In this document: positions 17,023 through 24,030 of the stretch, in pieces
How positions within the stretch are numbered: position 1 is the first letter of the stretch
Layout: each line of letters starts with the position of its first letter
NCBI GenBank assembly: GCA_001603115.1
Contig: LVBG01000052.1
Span: 1 to 32,738, forward strand
Reading direction: 5' to 3'
Source: Spirochaetales bacterium Spiro_05
GTDB lineage: Bacteria; Spirochaetota; Spirochaetia; Sphaerochaetales; Sphaerochaetaceae
Length of the DNA stretch: 32,738 nucleotides
Notes under the pieces: generated by a model
Told to the model about the DNA's origin: nothing
The model's database searches: none
What the model saw: only the letters and a program-made list of their open reading frames with translations
Translations under genes and position numbers: made by a program

Positions 17023-17781
17023 ATGGGTGAGAAAATCATCGGCGTTCATGCAATAGAAGAGGGGCTCAAGCGAGCTGTCTCAGGGTCGGTTCTGTATATT
17101 TCACGAGGGATGGGAGCGCATACCCAAGCTTTGGAGCGCCAGGCTCAACTCACCGGGGGAAAGGTCATCGTCAAGAAGATTGCCAAGGTTGAGATGGATC
17201 GGATGGTTGACCAAGCCGATCATCGTGGAGCAGTACTTGATTTGATGGTGCCTACCAAGGGTAGCCAGGCACGGATACAGAACCTGTCAGTCAGAGAGTT
17301 CTGTTCCAGGCTCAAGGAAGACGAAGGTGCCTTGGTCTTGCTGCTTGATGAGATTACCGATCCACAGAACCTTGGAGCCATCCTGCGCTCGGCTGACCAG
17401 TTCTCTGTTTCGCTGGTGGTGATACCTGAACGACGCAGTGCTCAGGCCAATACCACCGTGGTGAAGGTCTCCTCTGGAGCCGCCCACTATGTTCCCATTG
17501 CGACGGTCACCAATCTTAACCGTGAGCTTGAGTATCTGAAGAGCCAAGGGTTCTGGGCCTATGGGGCCTCCATGGATGGACAGGCCGTATACAAGACTGT
17601 TTTCCCCAAAAGAACCGTTCTGGTCATGGGGAATGAGGGCAAGGGTATCGGCCAGCTTACCCAGAAACTGTGCGATCATATGGTGACCATTCCTATGACC
17701 GGACATATAGATTCACTGAACGTATCGGTGGCAACAGGCATCTTGCTGTATGAGGTACGAAGGCAACAAGCAGCGCAATAA
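17023..17781 (+). CDS. rlmB: 23S rRNA 2'-O-methyltransferase of the SpoU/TrmH family
   Basis: RlmB-type enzymes methylate the ribose of a guanosine in the 23S peptidyl-transferase region (G2251 in E. coli) using SAM bound in a trefoil knot. The 252 residues show an N-terminal substrate domain and the three SpoU motifs: NLGAILRSADQF (from residue 116), VLVMGNEGKGIG (near 202), and IPMTGHIDSLNVSVATGILLYE near the end. The start ATG follows GAGGAG. It is the last gene before the 17806 terminator and may be cotranscribed with the chaperones. The exact target base is inferred from family only. Confidence 0.9.
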   Translation: MGEKIIGVHAIEEGLKRAVSGSVLYISRGMGAHTQALERQAQLTGGKVIVKKIAKVEMDRMVDQADHRGAVLDLMVPTKGSQARIQNLSVREFCSRLKEDEGALVLLLDEITDPQNLGAILRSADQFSVSLVVIPERRSAQANTTVVKVSSGAAHYVPIATVTNLNRELEYLKSQGFWAYGASMDGQAVYKTVFPKRTVLVMGNEGKGIGQLTQKLCDHMVTIPMTGHIDSLNVSVATGILLYEVRRQQAAQ

Positions 17782-17805
17782 TTTATGCAGAATTGGGTAT
17801 ATCAG

Positions 17806-17838
17806 AAAGGATACGGGCACCTCTCGTATCCTTTTTTT
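17806..17838 (+). terminator. Strong intrinsic terminator after rlmB
   Basis: Perfect ten-base arms AAAGGATACG (17806-17815) and CGTATCCTTT (17825-17834) flank a nine-base loop and run into a seven-T stretch (17832-17838). It separates the chaperone block from the uptake cassette. Confidence 0.92.
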
Positions 17839-17873
17839 CAATATCTATGCAATGGTTTTGCACCCAAGTGCAT

Positions 17874-17941
17874 AAAAAAACAATCTTTCCTTGCGCTCAG
17901 CGATACTTTTACGTATCATAATATGTAGGAAATTTTCCTAC
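17874..17941 (+). promoter_or_regulatory. Promoter and palindromic operator of the uptake cassette
   Basis: An A-run (17874-17880, possible UP element) is followed by TTGCGC (17891-17896) and, 17 bases later, TATCAT (17914-17919). GATAC-N6-GTATC (17902-17917) spans the spacer and -10 region. A perfect palindrome GTAGGAAATTTTCCTAC (17925-17941) lies at the expected start of transcription, just before AAGGAGAG. The palindrome is placed like a repressor operator, or could fold as a hairpin in the leader. Confidence 0.6.
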
Positions 17942-17959
17942 GTAAGGAGAGAAGTAGAA

Positions 17960-19177
17960 ATGAAAAAGACCTTTGCTCTGGTTCTTTGTGTCCTTTTGGC
18001 AACAGGATTCCTGTTTGCACAAGGAACGAAGGAAGCCCCTGCGGCAAAACCTGCTGCCACAGACTTCCACATTGGCGTGGTCACCGGTACCGTATCTCAG
18101 TCCGAGGATGACCTTCGTGGTGCAGAAAGGCTGATCAGCGAATATGGTTCTGCCTCCAGTGGTGGTATCATTCAGCACGTCACCTATCCTGACAACTTCA
18201 TGGATGAAGCTGAAACGACCATCAGCGTCATCAGCGGCCTTGCCGACGATCCGAAGATGAAAGCGATCATCGTCAACCAGGCAATCCCCGGCACCACCGA
18301 GGCATTCCGCCGCGTCAAGGAGAAGAGACCCGACATCATCACCATCGCTGGTGAAGCTCACGAGGACCCGGGTGTAATCCAGACCTCTGCAGACCTTGCT
18401 GTCAACAATGACTTCGTGGCCCGCGGCTATCTGATCATCCGCACTGCTCACGAGCTCGGCTGTGACACGTTCGTGCACATCTCTTTCCCCAGACACCTCA
18501 GCTATGAGACCATGAGCCGCCGCGTCGCCATCATGCGTGCCACCTGCCAAGAGCTCGGAATGAAGTTCGTCCTTGAGACTGCTCCCGATCCGACCTCCGA
18601 CGTTGGTGTTGCTGGTGCCCAGCAGTACATCCTCGAGAAGGTGCCCGCTTGGATTGAGACCTATGGCAAGAACGCTGCATTCTTCTGCACCAATGATGCC
18701 CACACCGAGCCCCTGCTCAAGCAGCTGCTCGCCTATGGTGGCTTCTTCATCGAAGCTGACCTCCCAAGCCCGTTGATGGGTTATCCTGGCGCTCTGGGCA
18801 TCGACCTCTCTGCTGAGGCTGGCGACTTTGCCGCAATCCTCAAGAAGGTTGAAGCTTCTGTCGTAGCAAAGGGTGGCGCAGGCCGCTTCGGTACCTGGGC
18901 TTACTCCTATGGTTACACCACCACCGCCGGTCTCGGCCAGCATGCCATCAACGTTGTCAAGGGCGAGAGCGAACTGCTCAAGCTTTCTGACATCATGAAG
19001 GCGTACGGCAAGTACACCGCTGGTGCCAAGTGGAACGGCGCTTTCTACACCGATGTCAACACCGGTGTAAGAGCTCGCAACCACATCCTGATTTATCAGG
19101 ATACCTATATGATGGGCAAGGGCTACATGGGCAATGCTGACCTCATTGTCCCCGAGAAGTATTTCTCCATCAAATAG
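17960..19177 (+). CDS. DUF3798-like periplasmic solute-binding protein
   Basis: The 405-residue protein has a signal peptide (MKKTFALVLCVLLATGFLFA, cleavage probably after residue 20). The mature part resembles a type I periplasmic-binding fold: HIGVVTGT at the first strand, then alternating strands and helices, including IVNQAIPGTTEAFRRVK, ITIAGEAHEDPG, and AAFFCTNDAHTEPLLKQLL. I recognise it as the DUF3798 family, by memory only. There is no lipobox, so it should be free in the periplasm. The ATG at 17960 follows AAGGAGAG. A hairpin and then an ABC ATPase and permeases follow, so it is most likely the substrate binder. Substrate unknown. Confidence 0.82.
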   Translation: MKKTFALVLCVLLATGFLFAQGTKEAPAAKPAATDFHIGVVTGTVSQSEDDLRGAERLISEYGSASSGGIIQHVTYPDNFMDEAETTISVISGLADDPKMKAIIVNQAIPGTTEAFRRVKEKRPDIITIAGEAHEDPGVIQTSADLAVNNDFVARGYLIIRTAHELGCDTFVHISFPRHLSYETMSRRVAIMRATCQELGMKFVLETAPDPTSDVGVAGAQQYILEKVPAWIETYGKNAAFFCTNDAHTEPLLKQLLAYGGFFIEADLPSPLMGYPGALGIDLSAEAGDFAAILKKVEASVVAKGGAGRFGTWAYSYGYTTTAGLGQHAINVVKGESELLKLSDIMKAYGKYTAGAKWNGAFYTDVNTGVRARNHILIYQDTYMMGKGYMGNADLIVPEKYFSIK

Positions 19178-19198
19178 GGGTATCGTATTGCATCCTTT

Positions 19199-19226
19199 GG
19201 GGGGAGAGTGCTACTCTCCCCCTTTA
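19199..19226 (+). terminator. Attenuator-like hairpin after the binding-protein gene
   Basis: GGGGGAGAGT (19200-19209) and ACTCTCCCCC (19213-19222) pair perfectly around a three-base loop, followed by TTTAT. The short T-run suggests partial termination, which would let the binding protein be made in excess over the transporter. Confidence 0.7.
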
Positions 19227-19258
19227 TCACCGTTTATGGGCTTGTAAGGAAGGGGACG

Positions 19259-19300
19259 TGGTTGTCACTGCTGTCTTTGTGGAGACAAGAGTCACAACCA
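19259..19300 (+). promoter_or_regulatory. Long imperfect hairpin in the ATPase leader
   Basis: TGGTTGT (19259-19265) pairs with ACAACCA (19294-19300). Further in, ACT pairs with AGT, and GTCT (19273-19276) pairs with AGAC (19283-19286), around a six-base loop. It ends five bases before the ATPase Shine-Dalgarno (GGAAGGAT, 19306-19313). Confidence 0.5.
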
Positions 19301-19320
19301 AGTTTGGAAGGATAGAATAG

Positions 19321-20955
19321 ATGAATGAGAATGAAGTGCCATTGCTGGAGATGAGACACATCAGCAAGGACTTTTTCGGTAACCAAGTGCTCAGTGATAT
19401 CAACTTTGCCCTGAAGAAAGGAGAGATCCTGGGGCTGGTAGGTGAGAATGGTGCCGGAAAATCCACATTGATGAAGATTCTCTTCGGTATGGATGAGATC
19501 CATCAGACCGGTGGATACGGAGGGGATGTCCTGATCAACGGACAGAAGGTGCAGTTTGCATCCCCCATTGATGCTTTGGCTGCAGGTATCGGTATGGTGC
19601 ACCAGGAGTTTTCCCTGTTGCCCGATTTCACTGCTACCGAGAACATCCTGCTTAATCGGGAACCTTTGAAGTATACGTGGCTCTCCGAAGTGTTCGGGGA
19701 GAGAATGAACATTCTTGACCGAAGCGAGATGGAAGAGATTTCCAAGCGTGCCATCGCTCGGCTCAATGTTCCTCTTGATTCGGAGATGGTGGTCTCCCAG
19801 ATGCCGGTTGGACACAAGCAGTTCACCGAAATCGCCAGGGAACTGAGCAAGGAATCGACCTCGGTGACCGAGGGCATCAAACTGTTGGTGTTGGATGAAC
19901 CGACTGCAGTGCTCTCCGAGCAGGAGGCTGACAGCCTGCTTCATGCCATGCGCAAGCTCAGTGAAACGGGGATTGCCATCATTTTCATTACCCACCGCCT
20001 TCAGGAAATCCTGGATGTGTGTGATACGATCATGGTCATGCGTGATGGCAAGATCATCAAGACGGTACCGGCTGAAGGCGTCGTAATCACCGATATCGCC
20101 CGTTGGATGGTTGGACGAGATGTAAACACCGCCCAGCGTCAAGCTCGTGAGTTCGATTATGAAAACAAACCCGTCATTCTCTCCTTGGAGAACCTGTGGG
20201 TGGATATGCCTGGTGAAGTAGTCCGCAATGTCAATCTGAATGTACACCAAGGAGAGATCTTGGGCATCGGAGGAATGGCAGGGCAGGGTAAGTTGGGTAT
20301 CCCCAACGGGGCGATGGGTCTCTTTCCTGCGGGAGGTAAAATTACCTTCGAAGGCAAGCAGATCGAATTGAACAATCCTCGCAACTTCCTGAATGCCGGT
20401 ATGGCGTTCGTCAGTGAAGACCGTCGTGGAGTGGGCCTGTTGCTGGATGAGACGCTTGAGTGGAATATCTCCTTCACCGCCATGCAAGTGCAGGAAAAGT
20501 ATCTGAAGAAGTATCTTGGGGGGGCCATCAAATGGCGCGACCAAGATGCAATCGAGGCTGAAACAAGCAATTACGTGAAGCAGATGGAAATCCGTTGTAC
20601 GAGCACCAAGCAGAAAGCGAAGGAACTCAGCGGAGGCAATCAGCAGAAAGTCTGTCTTGCAAAAGCGTTTGCGGTGGCCCCCAAACTGCTGTTTGTCAGT
20701 GAGCCTACCCGAGGAATTGACATTGGCGCCAAATCTCTGGTTCTCAAAGCGCTTCGCAAGTACAACGAGGAGAGTGGTACCACGATTATCATGATCAGCA
20801 GTGAATTGGAAGAACTCCGGGCTATCTGTGATCGGATTGCCATCATCAGTGATGGAAAAGTGTTTGGAATTTTGCCGGCAACTACTGATAGTGCCCAGTT
20901 CGGCCTTCTCATGGTTGGCCAGACCAGTGCCTTGCAAGAAGGAGGGAGCGTATGA
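19321..20955 (+). CDS. ABC transporter ATPase with two fused nucleotide-binding domains
   Basis: This 544-residue protein has the layout of sugar/nucleoside importer ATPases such as RbsA and MglA. Domain 1 has an intact Walker A (GENGAGKST, 41-49) and Walker B with catalytic glutamate (LLVLDEPTAVL), but a weak signature (MPVGHKQFTEI). Domain 2 has the good signature LSGGNQQKV (436-444) but a degraded Walker A (GMAGQGKLG, 318-326), and Walker B reads LLFVSEPTRGID, with Ser where Asp is usual. One complete ATP site can form from domain 1 Walker motifs and the domain 2 signature. Its TGA overlaps the next ATG. Confidence 0.93.
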   Translation: MNENEVPLLEMRHISKDFFGNQVLSDINFALKKGEILGLVGENGAGKSTLMKILFGMDEIHQTGGYGGDVLINGQKVQFASPIDALAAGIGMVHQEFSLLPDFTATENILLNREPLKYTWLSEVFGERMNILDRSEMEEISKRAIARLNVPLDSEMVVSQMPVGHKQFTEIARELSKESTSVTEGIKLLVLDEPTAVLSEQEADSLLHAMRKLSETGIAIIFITHRLQEILDVCDTIMVMRDGKIIKTVPAEGVVITDIARWMVGRDVNTAQRQAREFDYENKPVILSLENLWVDMPGEVVRNVNLNVHQGEILGIGGMAGQGKLGIPNGAMGLFPAGGKITFEGKQIELNNPRNFLNAGMAFVSEDRRGVGLLLDETLEWNISFTAMQVQEKYLKKYLGGAIKWRDQDAIEAETSNYVKQMEIRCTSTKQKAKELSGGNQQKVCLAKAFAVAPKLLFVSEPTRGIDIGAKSLVLKALRKYNEESGTTIIMISSELEELRAICDRIAIISDGKVFGILPATTDSAQFGLLMVGQTSALQEGGSV

Positions 20956-22013
20956 CCATAGAGAAGCTGACTTCTTCAGTCAAAGGCATGGTGACGTCGT
21001 TTGGACTTCCACGAGTCATCATTGCGTTGTTCTTGTTGGTTCTTTTCATTCTTGCTCCTTTTGTGGGAGTGAATGTGGGGACCAGCCTTTCTGATACACT
21101 CAACAGGTTCGGCATGAATGCTGTCATGGTGCTTGCCATGGTGCCGATGATTCATAGTGGGTGTGGTCTGAACTTCGGCCTTCCGCTTGGCATCATCGCA
21201 GGCTTGCTTGGCGCTACCATCTCCTTGCAAGTGAACATCCCCGGTCCGACTTCCTTTGTGCTCGCAATACTCTTTGCAACTCCCTTCGCAGTCATCCTCG
21301 GTTGGGGATACGGGCAGTTGCTGAATAAGGTAAAGGGTGGTGAGATGATGATCGCCACCTATGTGGGCTTCTCCAGTGTGGCCTTCATGTGCATCATGTG
21401 GCTCTTGCTTCCGTTCAGCAACCCCACCATGGTCTGGGGGTACAGCGGTACCGGCCTTCGTACCACCATCAGCGTGGAAGGGTACTATTTGCATGTATTG
21501 AATGACTTCTTGTCCATCAGGCTGAGTGATCACCTGCTCATCCCCACCGGTATGATCTTGTTCTTTGCCCTGCTTGCCTTCATTATCTGGGCCTTCCTGC
21601 ACACAAAGACAGGAACTGCGATGACCGCAGTCGGATCAAACCCCGTGTTTGCTCGTGCCAGTGGCATCAACGTCGACAAGATCAGGACCTTGAGTGTGGT
21701 GATGTCGACCTGGCTTGGTGCCATGGGTATTCTGGTGTATCAGCAGAGTTTCGGGTTCATCCAGCTCTATATGGGGCCCTTCTATATGGCCCTGCCTGCA
21801 GTTTCAGCCATCCTCATCGGAGGAGCCTCAGTGAATAAGGCCTCCATCCTGAATGTCGTGGTGGGAACATTCCTCTTCCAGGGGATTGTAACCATGACGC
21901 CTTCGGTGATGAACTCCATGATTCACACCGACATGAGCGAGGTCATCAGGATCGTGGTCTCCAATGGAATGATCCTGTACGCCTTGACGAGAAAAACGGA
22001 GGCTGTACGATGA
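20952..22013 (+). CDS. ABC transporter permease 1 (RbsC/BPD_transp_2 type)
   Basis: The 353-residue protein is almost entirely hydrophobic, with about eight to ten membrane segments. The family landmark TAVGSNPVFARASGINVDKIR (from about residue 222), a cytoplasmic loop contacting the ATPase, is present. GGASVNKASILNVVVGTFLFQG follows near 295. It overlaps the ATPase stop by four bases (ATGA) and the next permease by four, so the proteins are probably made in fixed ratio. It should form half of the membrane channel. Confidence 0.9.
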   Translation: MTIEKLTSSVKGMVTSFGLPRVIIALFLLVLFILAPFVGVNVGTSLSDTLNRFGMNAVMVLAMVPMIHSGCGLNFGLPLGIIAGLLGATISLQVNIPGPTSFVLAILFATPFAVILGWGYGQLLNKVKGGEMMIATYVGFSSVAFMCIMWLLLPFSNPTMVWGYSGTGLRTTISVEGYYLHVLNDFLSIRLSDHLLIPTGMILFFALLAFIIWAFLHTKTGTAMTAVGSNPVFARASGINVDKIRTLSVVMSTWLGAMGILVYQQSFGFIQLYMGPFYMALPAVSAILIGGASVNKASILNVVVGTFLFQGIVTMTPSVMNSMIHTDMSEVIRIVVSNGMILYALTRKTEAVR

Positions 22014-23125
22014 CGCTGCATATGACCAAAACCCAGAAAGTACTTCGATTCATGGGCAACAACACCGTTCCTATCCTGTTCCTCATCATTTGTGCGTTCG
22101 GGATTCCTCTCAGTGGCTATTCGGCCAATTACCTGGTAAGTGAGGTTATTGTCCGTATCGCCCGAAACTCTTTCTTGATTGTAAGCTTGTTGATTCCCAT
22201 CCTTGCCGGTATGGGACTGAACTTCGGAATGACGCTCGGTGCTATGGCAGGCCAGATAGGTCTGATCTTCATCAGCGACTGGGGTATAGCCGGAATTCCG
22301 GGTATGCTGCTTGCCATGATCATCTCCACCCCGATTTCCATCATATTGGGATGGTGGTGCGGCAAAATCCTGAACATGGCAAAAGGCCGTGAGATGGTCA
22401 CCAGCTACATCATCGGCTTCTTCATGAATGGTATCTACCAGATGATCGTCCTGTATGGCATGGGTGCCATCATTCCGATAAGGTCAAACGCACTGGTCCT
22501 TCCCCGTGGCTATGGTATCCGCAATACGGTCAATCTGATCGGGATCCGTAAGTCCTTGGACAACCTCTTGACGGTTCGGCTCTTTGGCATTCCCATCCCC
22601 TTGGTGACCTTTGCAGTCATCGCTCTGCTCTGTCTCTTCGTGCTTTGGTTCAAGAAAACCAAGCTTGGACAGGATATGCGGGCAGTAGGACAGGACATGG
22701 AAGTGGCACGGGCGGCAGGCATCAGAGTGGAGCACACCAGGATTATCTCCATCATCATCTCCACGGTATTCGCTGGATATGGCATGATCCTCTACTTGCA
22801 GAACATCGGTACGCTGAATACCTACAACAGTCACATGCAGATTGGCATGTTCAGTGTCGCTGCCTTGCTGGTTGGTGGTGCCACGGTTGCGAAGGCAAAC
22901 ATCCGAAACGTCTTCTTGGGTGTCATCCTCTTCCACCTGATGTTCATCGTCTCCCCGATGGCAGGCAAGAACCTCATCGGTCAGGCACAGCTTGGTGAGT
23001 ACTTCCGTGTATTCGTCTCCTACGGAGTCATCACGATTTCGCTCGTCCTCTATGAGGTACGCAAGAAGCGTGACCGAGGTCTTGCCGGATTGGTGCTGGC
23101 AGCAGAACAGGAGGAGACCGTATGA
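22010..23125 (+). CDS. ABC transporter permease 2 (RbsC/BPD_transp_2 type)
   Basis: This 371-residue membrane protein is a paralogue of the permease before it. Both share GLNFG near the first third and the ATPase-contact loop, here MRAVGQDMEVARAAGIRVEH. Two different permeases imply a heterodimeric channel, as in nucleoside-type importers, unlike the single-permease ribose system. The start overlaps the preceding stop (ATGA) and the stop overlaps the next start (ATGA). The C-terminus is cytoplasmic and charged (YEVRKKRDRG). Substrate unknown. Confidence 0.9.
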   Translation: MTLHMTKTQKVLRFMGNNTVPILFLIICAFGIPLSGYSANYLVSEVIVRIARNSFLIVSLLIPILAGMGLNFGMTLGAMAGQIGLIFISDWGIAGIPGMLLAMIISTPISIILGWWCGKILNMAKGREMVTSYIIGFFMNGIYQMIVLYGMGAIIPIRSNALVLPRGYGIRNTVNLIGIRKSLDNLLTVRLFGIPIPLVTFAVIALLCLFVLWFKKTKLGQDMRAVGQDMEVARAAGIRVEHTRIISIIISTVFAGYGMILYLQNIGTLNTYNSHMQIGMFSVAALLVGGATVAKANIRNVFLGVILFHLMFIVSPMAGKNLIGQAQLGEYFRVFVSYGVITISLVLYEVRKKRDRGLAGLVLAAEQEETV

Positions 23126-23601
23126 AACTGAATCTTACCAGGACGTTCTGGATACGGACCGCAACGATTGCGCTCATTCTCGTCTTCTCCGTGTTTCTCT
23201 TCTTCATCGGCAAGCAGCACACCGTCTTGGTCGACAACAAGGCGGTAACGGTGAACGGTGTTGAGCTGAAAGCCCTCCAGCTTGTGGAGGTGGAGGTCAA
23301 TACGCTTGGCTCAATGGAACTGGCGGCTCGTGACAGGGACAAGTTTGATGTTACCGGCCAAAAGCACAAGGTCACCGTCATCTATACCGATGCAAACTGG
23401 GAGGAACATACCATTGTCCGTACCTTCAGGATTCCCTTGATGCAGGACATGGTGATGATTCTGCTTCCTGCTCTGGTGGCCAATCCAGAGGGGGATCAGA
23501 GCCTTTGGCTTGAGAATTACGAACTGCCCACCTATGCGATGACAGCCCCTGCTGAGGAGCCGGTTGTTACCGATGATCTTGCGGTATTGGTAGAAATATA
23601 A
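23122..23601 (+). CDS. Small membrane-anchored protein at the end of the uptake cassette
   Basis: The 159 residues contain one transmembrane segment (about 10-29). An extracytoplasmic part of roughly 130 residues follows, predicted mainly beta by eye (LVDNKAVTVNGVELKALQLV, then HKVTVIYTDANWEEHTIVRTF). A second hydrophobic stretch (MVMILLPALVAN) lies near 111-122. I believe it corresponds to a family annotated DUF6672, but this is from memory. It overlaps the second permease by four bases, so it is an integral part of the cassette. A partner of the transporter or a periplasmic sensor are both possible; no function is established. Confidence 0.72.
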   Translation: MKLNLTRTFWIRTATIALILVFSVFLFFIGKQHTVLVDNKAVTVNGVELKALQLVEVEVNTLGSMELAARDRDKFDVTGQKHKVTVIYTDANWEEHTIVRTFRIPLMQDMVMILLPALVANPEGDQSLWLENYELPTYAMTAPAEEPVVTDDLAVLVEI

Positions 23602-23620
23602 ATAGAGTGCGAGGCACAAC

Positions 23621-23650
23621 AGGGGGATATCGAAGGATATCCCCTTTGTT
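23621..23650 (+). terminator. Terminator of the uptake cassette
   Basis: GGGGATATC (23623-23631) and GATATCCCC (23636-23644) pair around GAAG, extended by a G-T and an A-T pair, then TTTGTTG. It lies 20 bases after the last cassette gene. Confidence 0.75.
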
Positions 23651-23923
23651 GCATACTCGTGAAATATCAGAAAAAGTACTACATAAGTTATTCATGTATA
23701 TAGAGAAGAGATAAAATTTCACAAGGATTGGCTTCTTGGGTACATAGTACACTGCCTGAATTATGCCCGAGTTCTGTCGGTATTCATTGACGGGGCAGAA
23801 GACAGAGGGTAGGATGAAGATACAGAAAGGTCATGGTTCGTGTTTCCTTCTAGACAATGATCTTTCTCAGAGTCGTAGATGATTTCTTCAGACCGTTCCC
23901 TTTGCGTGGGGGGATCGAACAGA

Positions 23924-23951
23924 AGGCGGCTGCCTGGGATGGTAGCCGCCT
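23924..23951. terminator. 11-bp hairpin in the intergenic region
   Basis: AGGCGGCTGCC (23924-23934) pairs with GGTAGCCGCCT (23941-23951), one G-T pair included, around TGGGAT. The following GTCTTG is a poor T-run, so direction and termination strength are uncertain. Confidence 0.5.
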
Positions 23952-23978
23952 GTCTTGAGAGAAAAGGGTATGGTCGGT

Positions 23979-24009
23979 AATGAGGCTTCGCGGGGTGCGA
24001 AGCCTCATT
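23979..24009. terminator. 13-bp hairpin downstream of the GGDEF/EAL gene
   Basis: AATGAGGCTTCGC (23979-23991) and GCGAAGCCTCATT (23997-24009) pair perfectly around a five-base loop. It lies 21 bases beyond the stop of the leftward gene and could end transcription from either side, although neither flank has a long T-run. Confidence 0.65.
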
Positions 24010-24030
24010 CTTGGTCCGACGGGCATGCCG

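Larger units (their letters stand above)
23602..24030. other. Intergenic region without a convincing gene; promoter-like and hairpin sequences
   Basis: After the cassette terminator there is no long open frame with a good start. TTGACG (23787-23792) and TAGGAT (23810-23815) are 17 bases apart and read rightward. A 22-codon frame begins at ATG 23814 inside that -10 box, so it would not be made from this promoter. An 11-bp hairpin (23924-23951) and a 13-bp hairpin (23979-24009) follow. A short untranslated RNA of about 130-190 bases is possible but not shown. Confidence 0.35.

Noticed and set aside
19234-20937. 567-codon open frame on the minus strand opposite the ABC ATPase
   Set aside because: It is an antisense shadow of a gene with clear Walker and signature motifs, and no protein family is recognisable.
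23814-23882. 22-codon frame starting at ATG 23814
   Set aside because: Its start codon lies within the putative -10 box, and the peptide resembles nothing known. There is not enough support to call a gene.
23602-24030. tRNA, 4.5S RNA or RNase P RNA in the gap
   Set aside because: I found no T-loop GGTTCGAATC-type sequence and no recognised conserved core of SRP or RNase P RNA.
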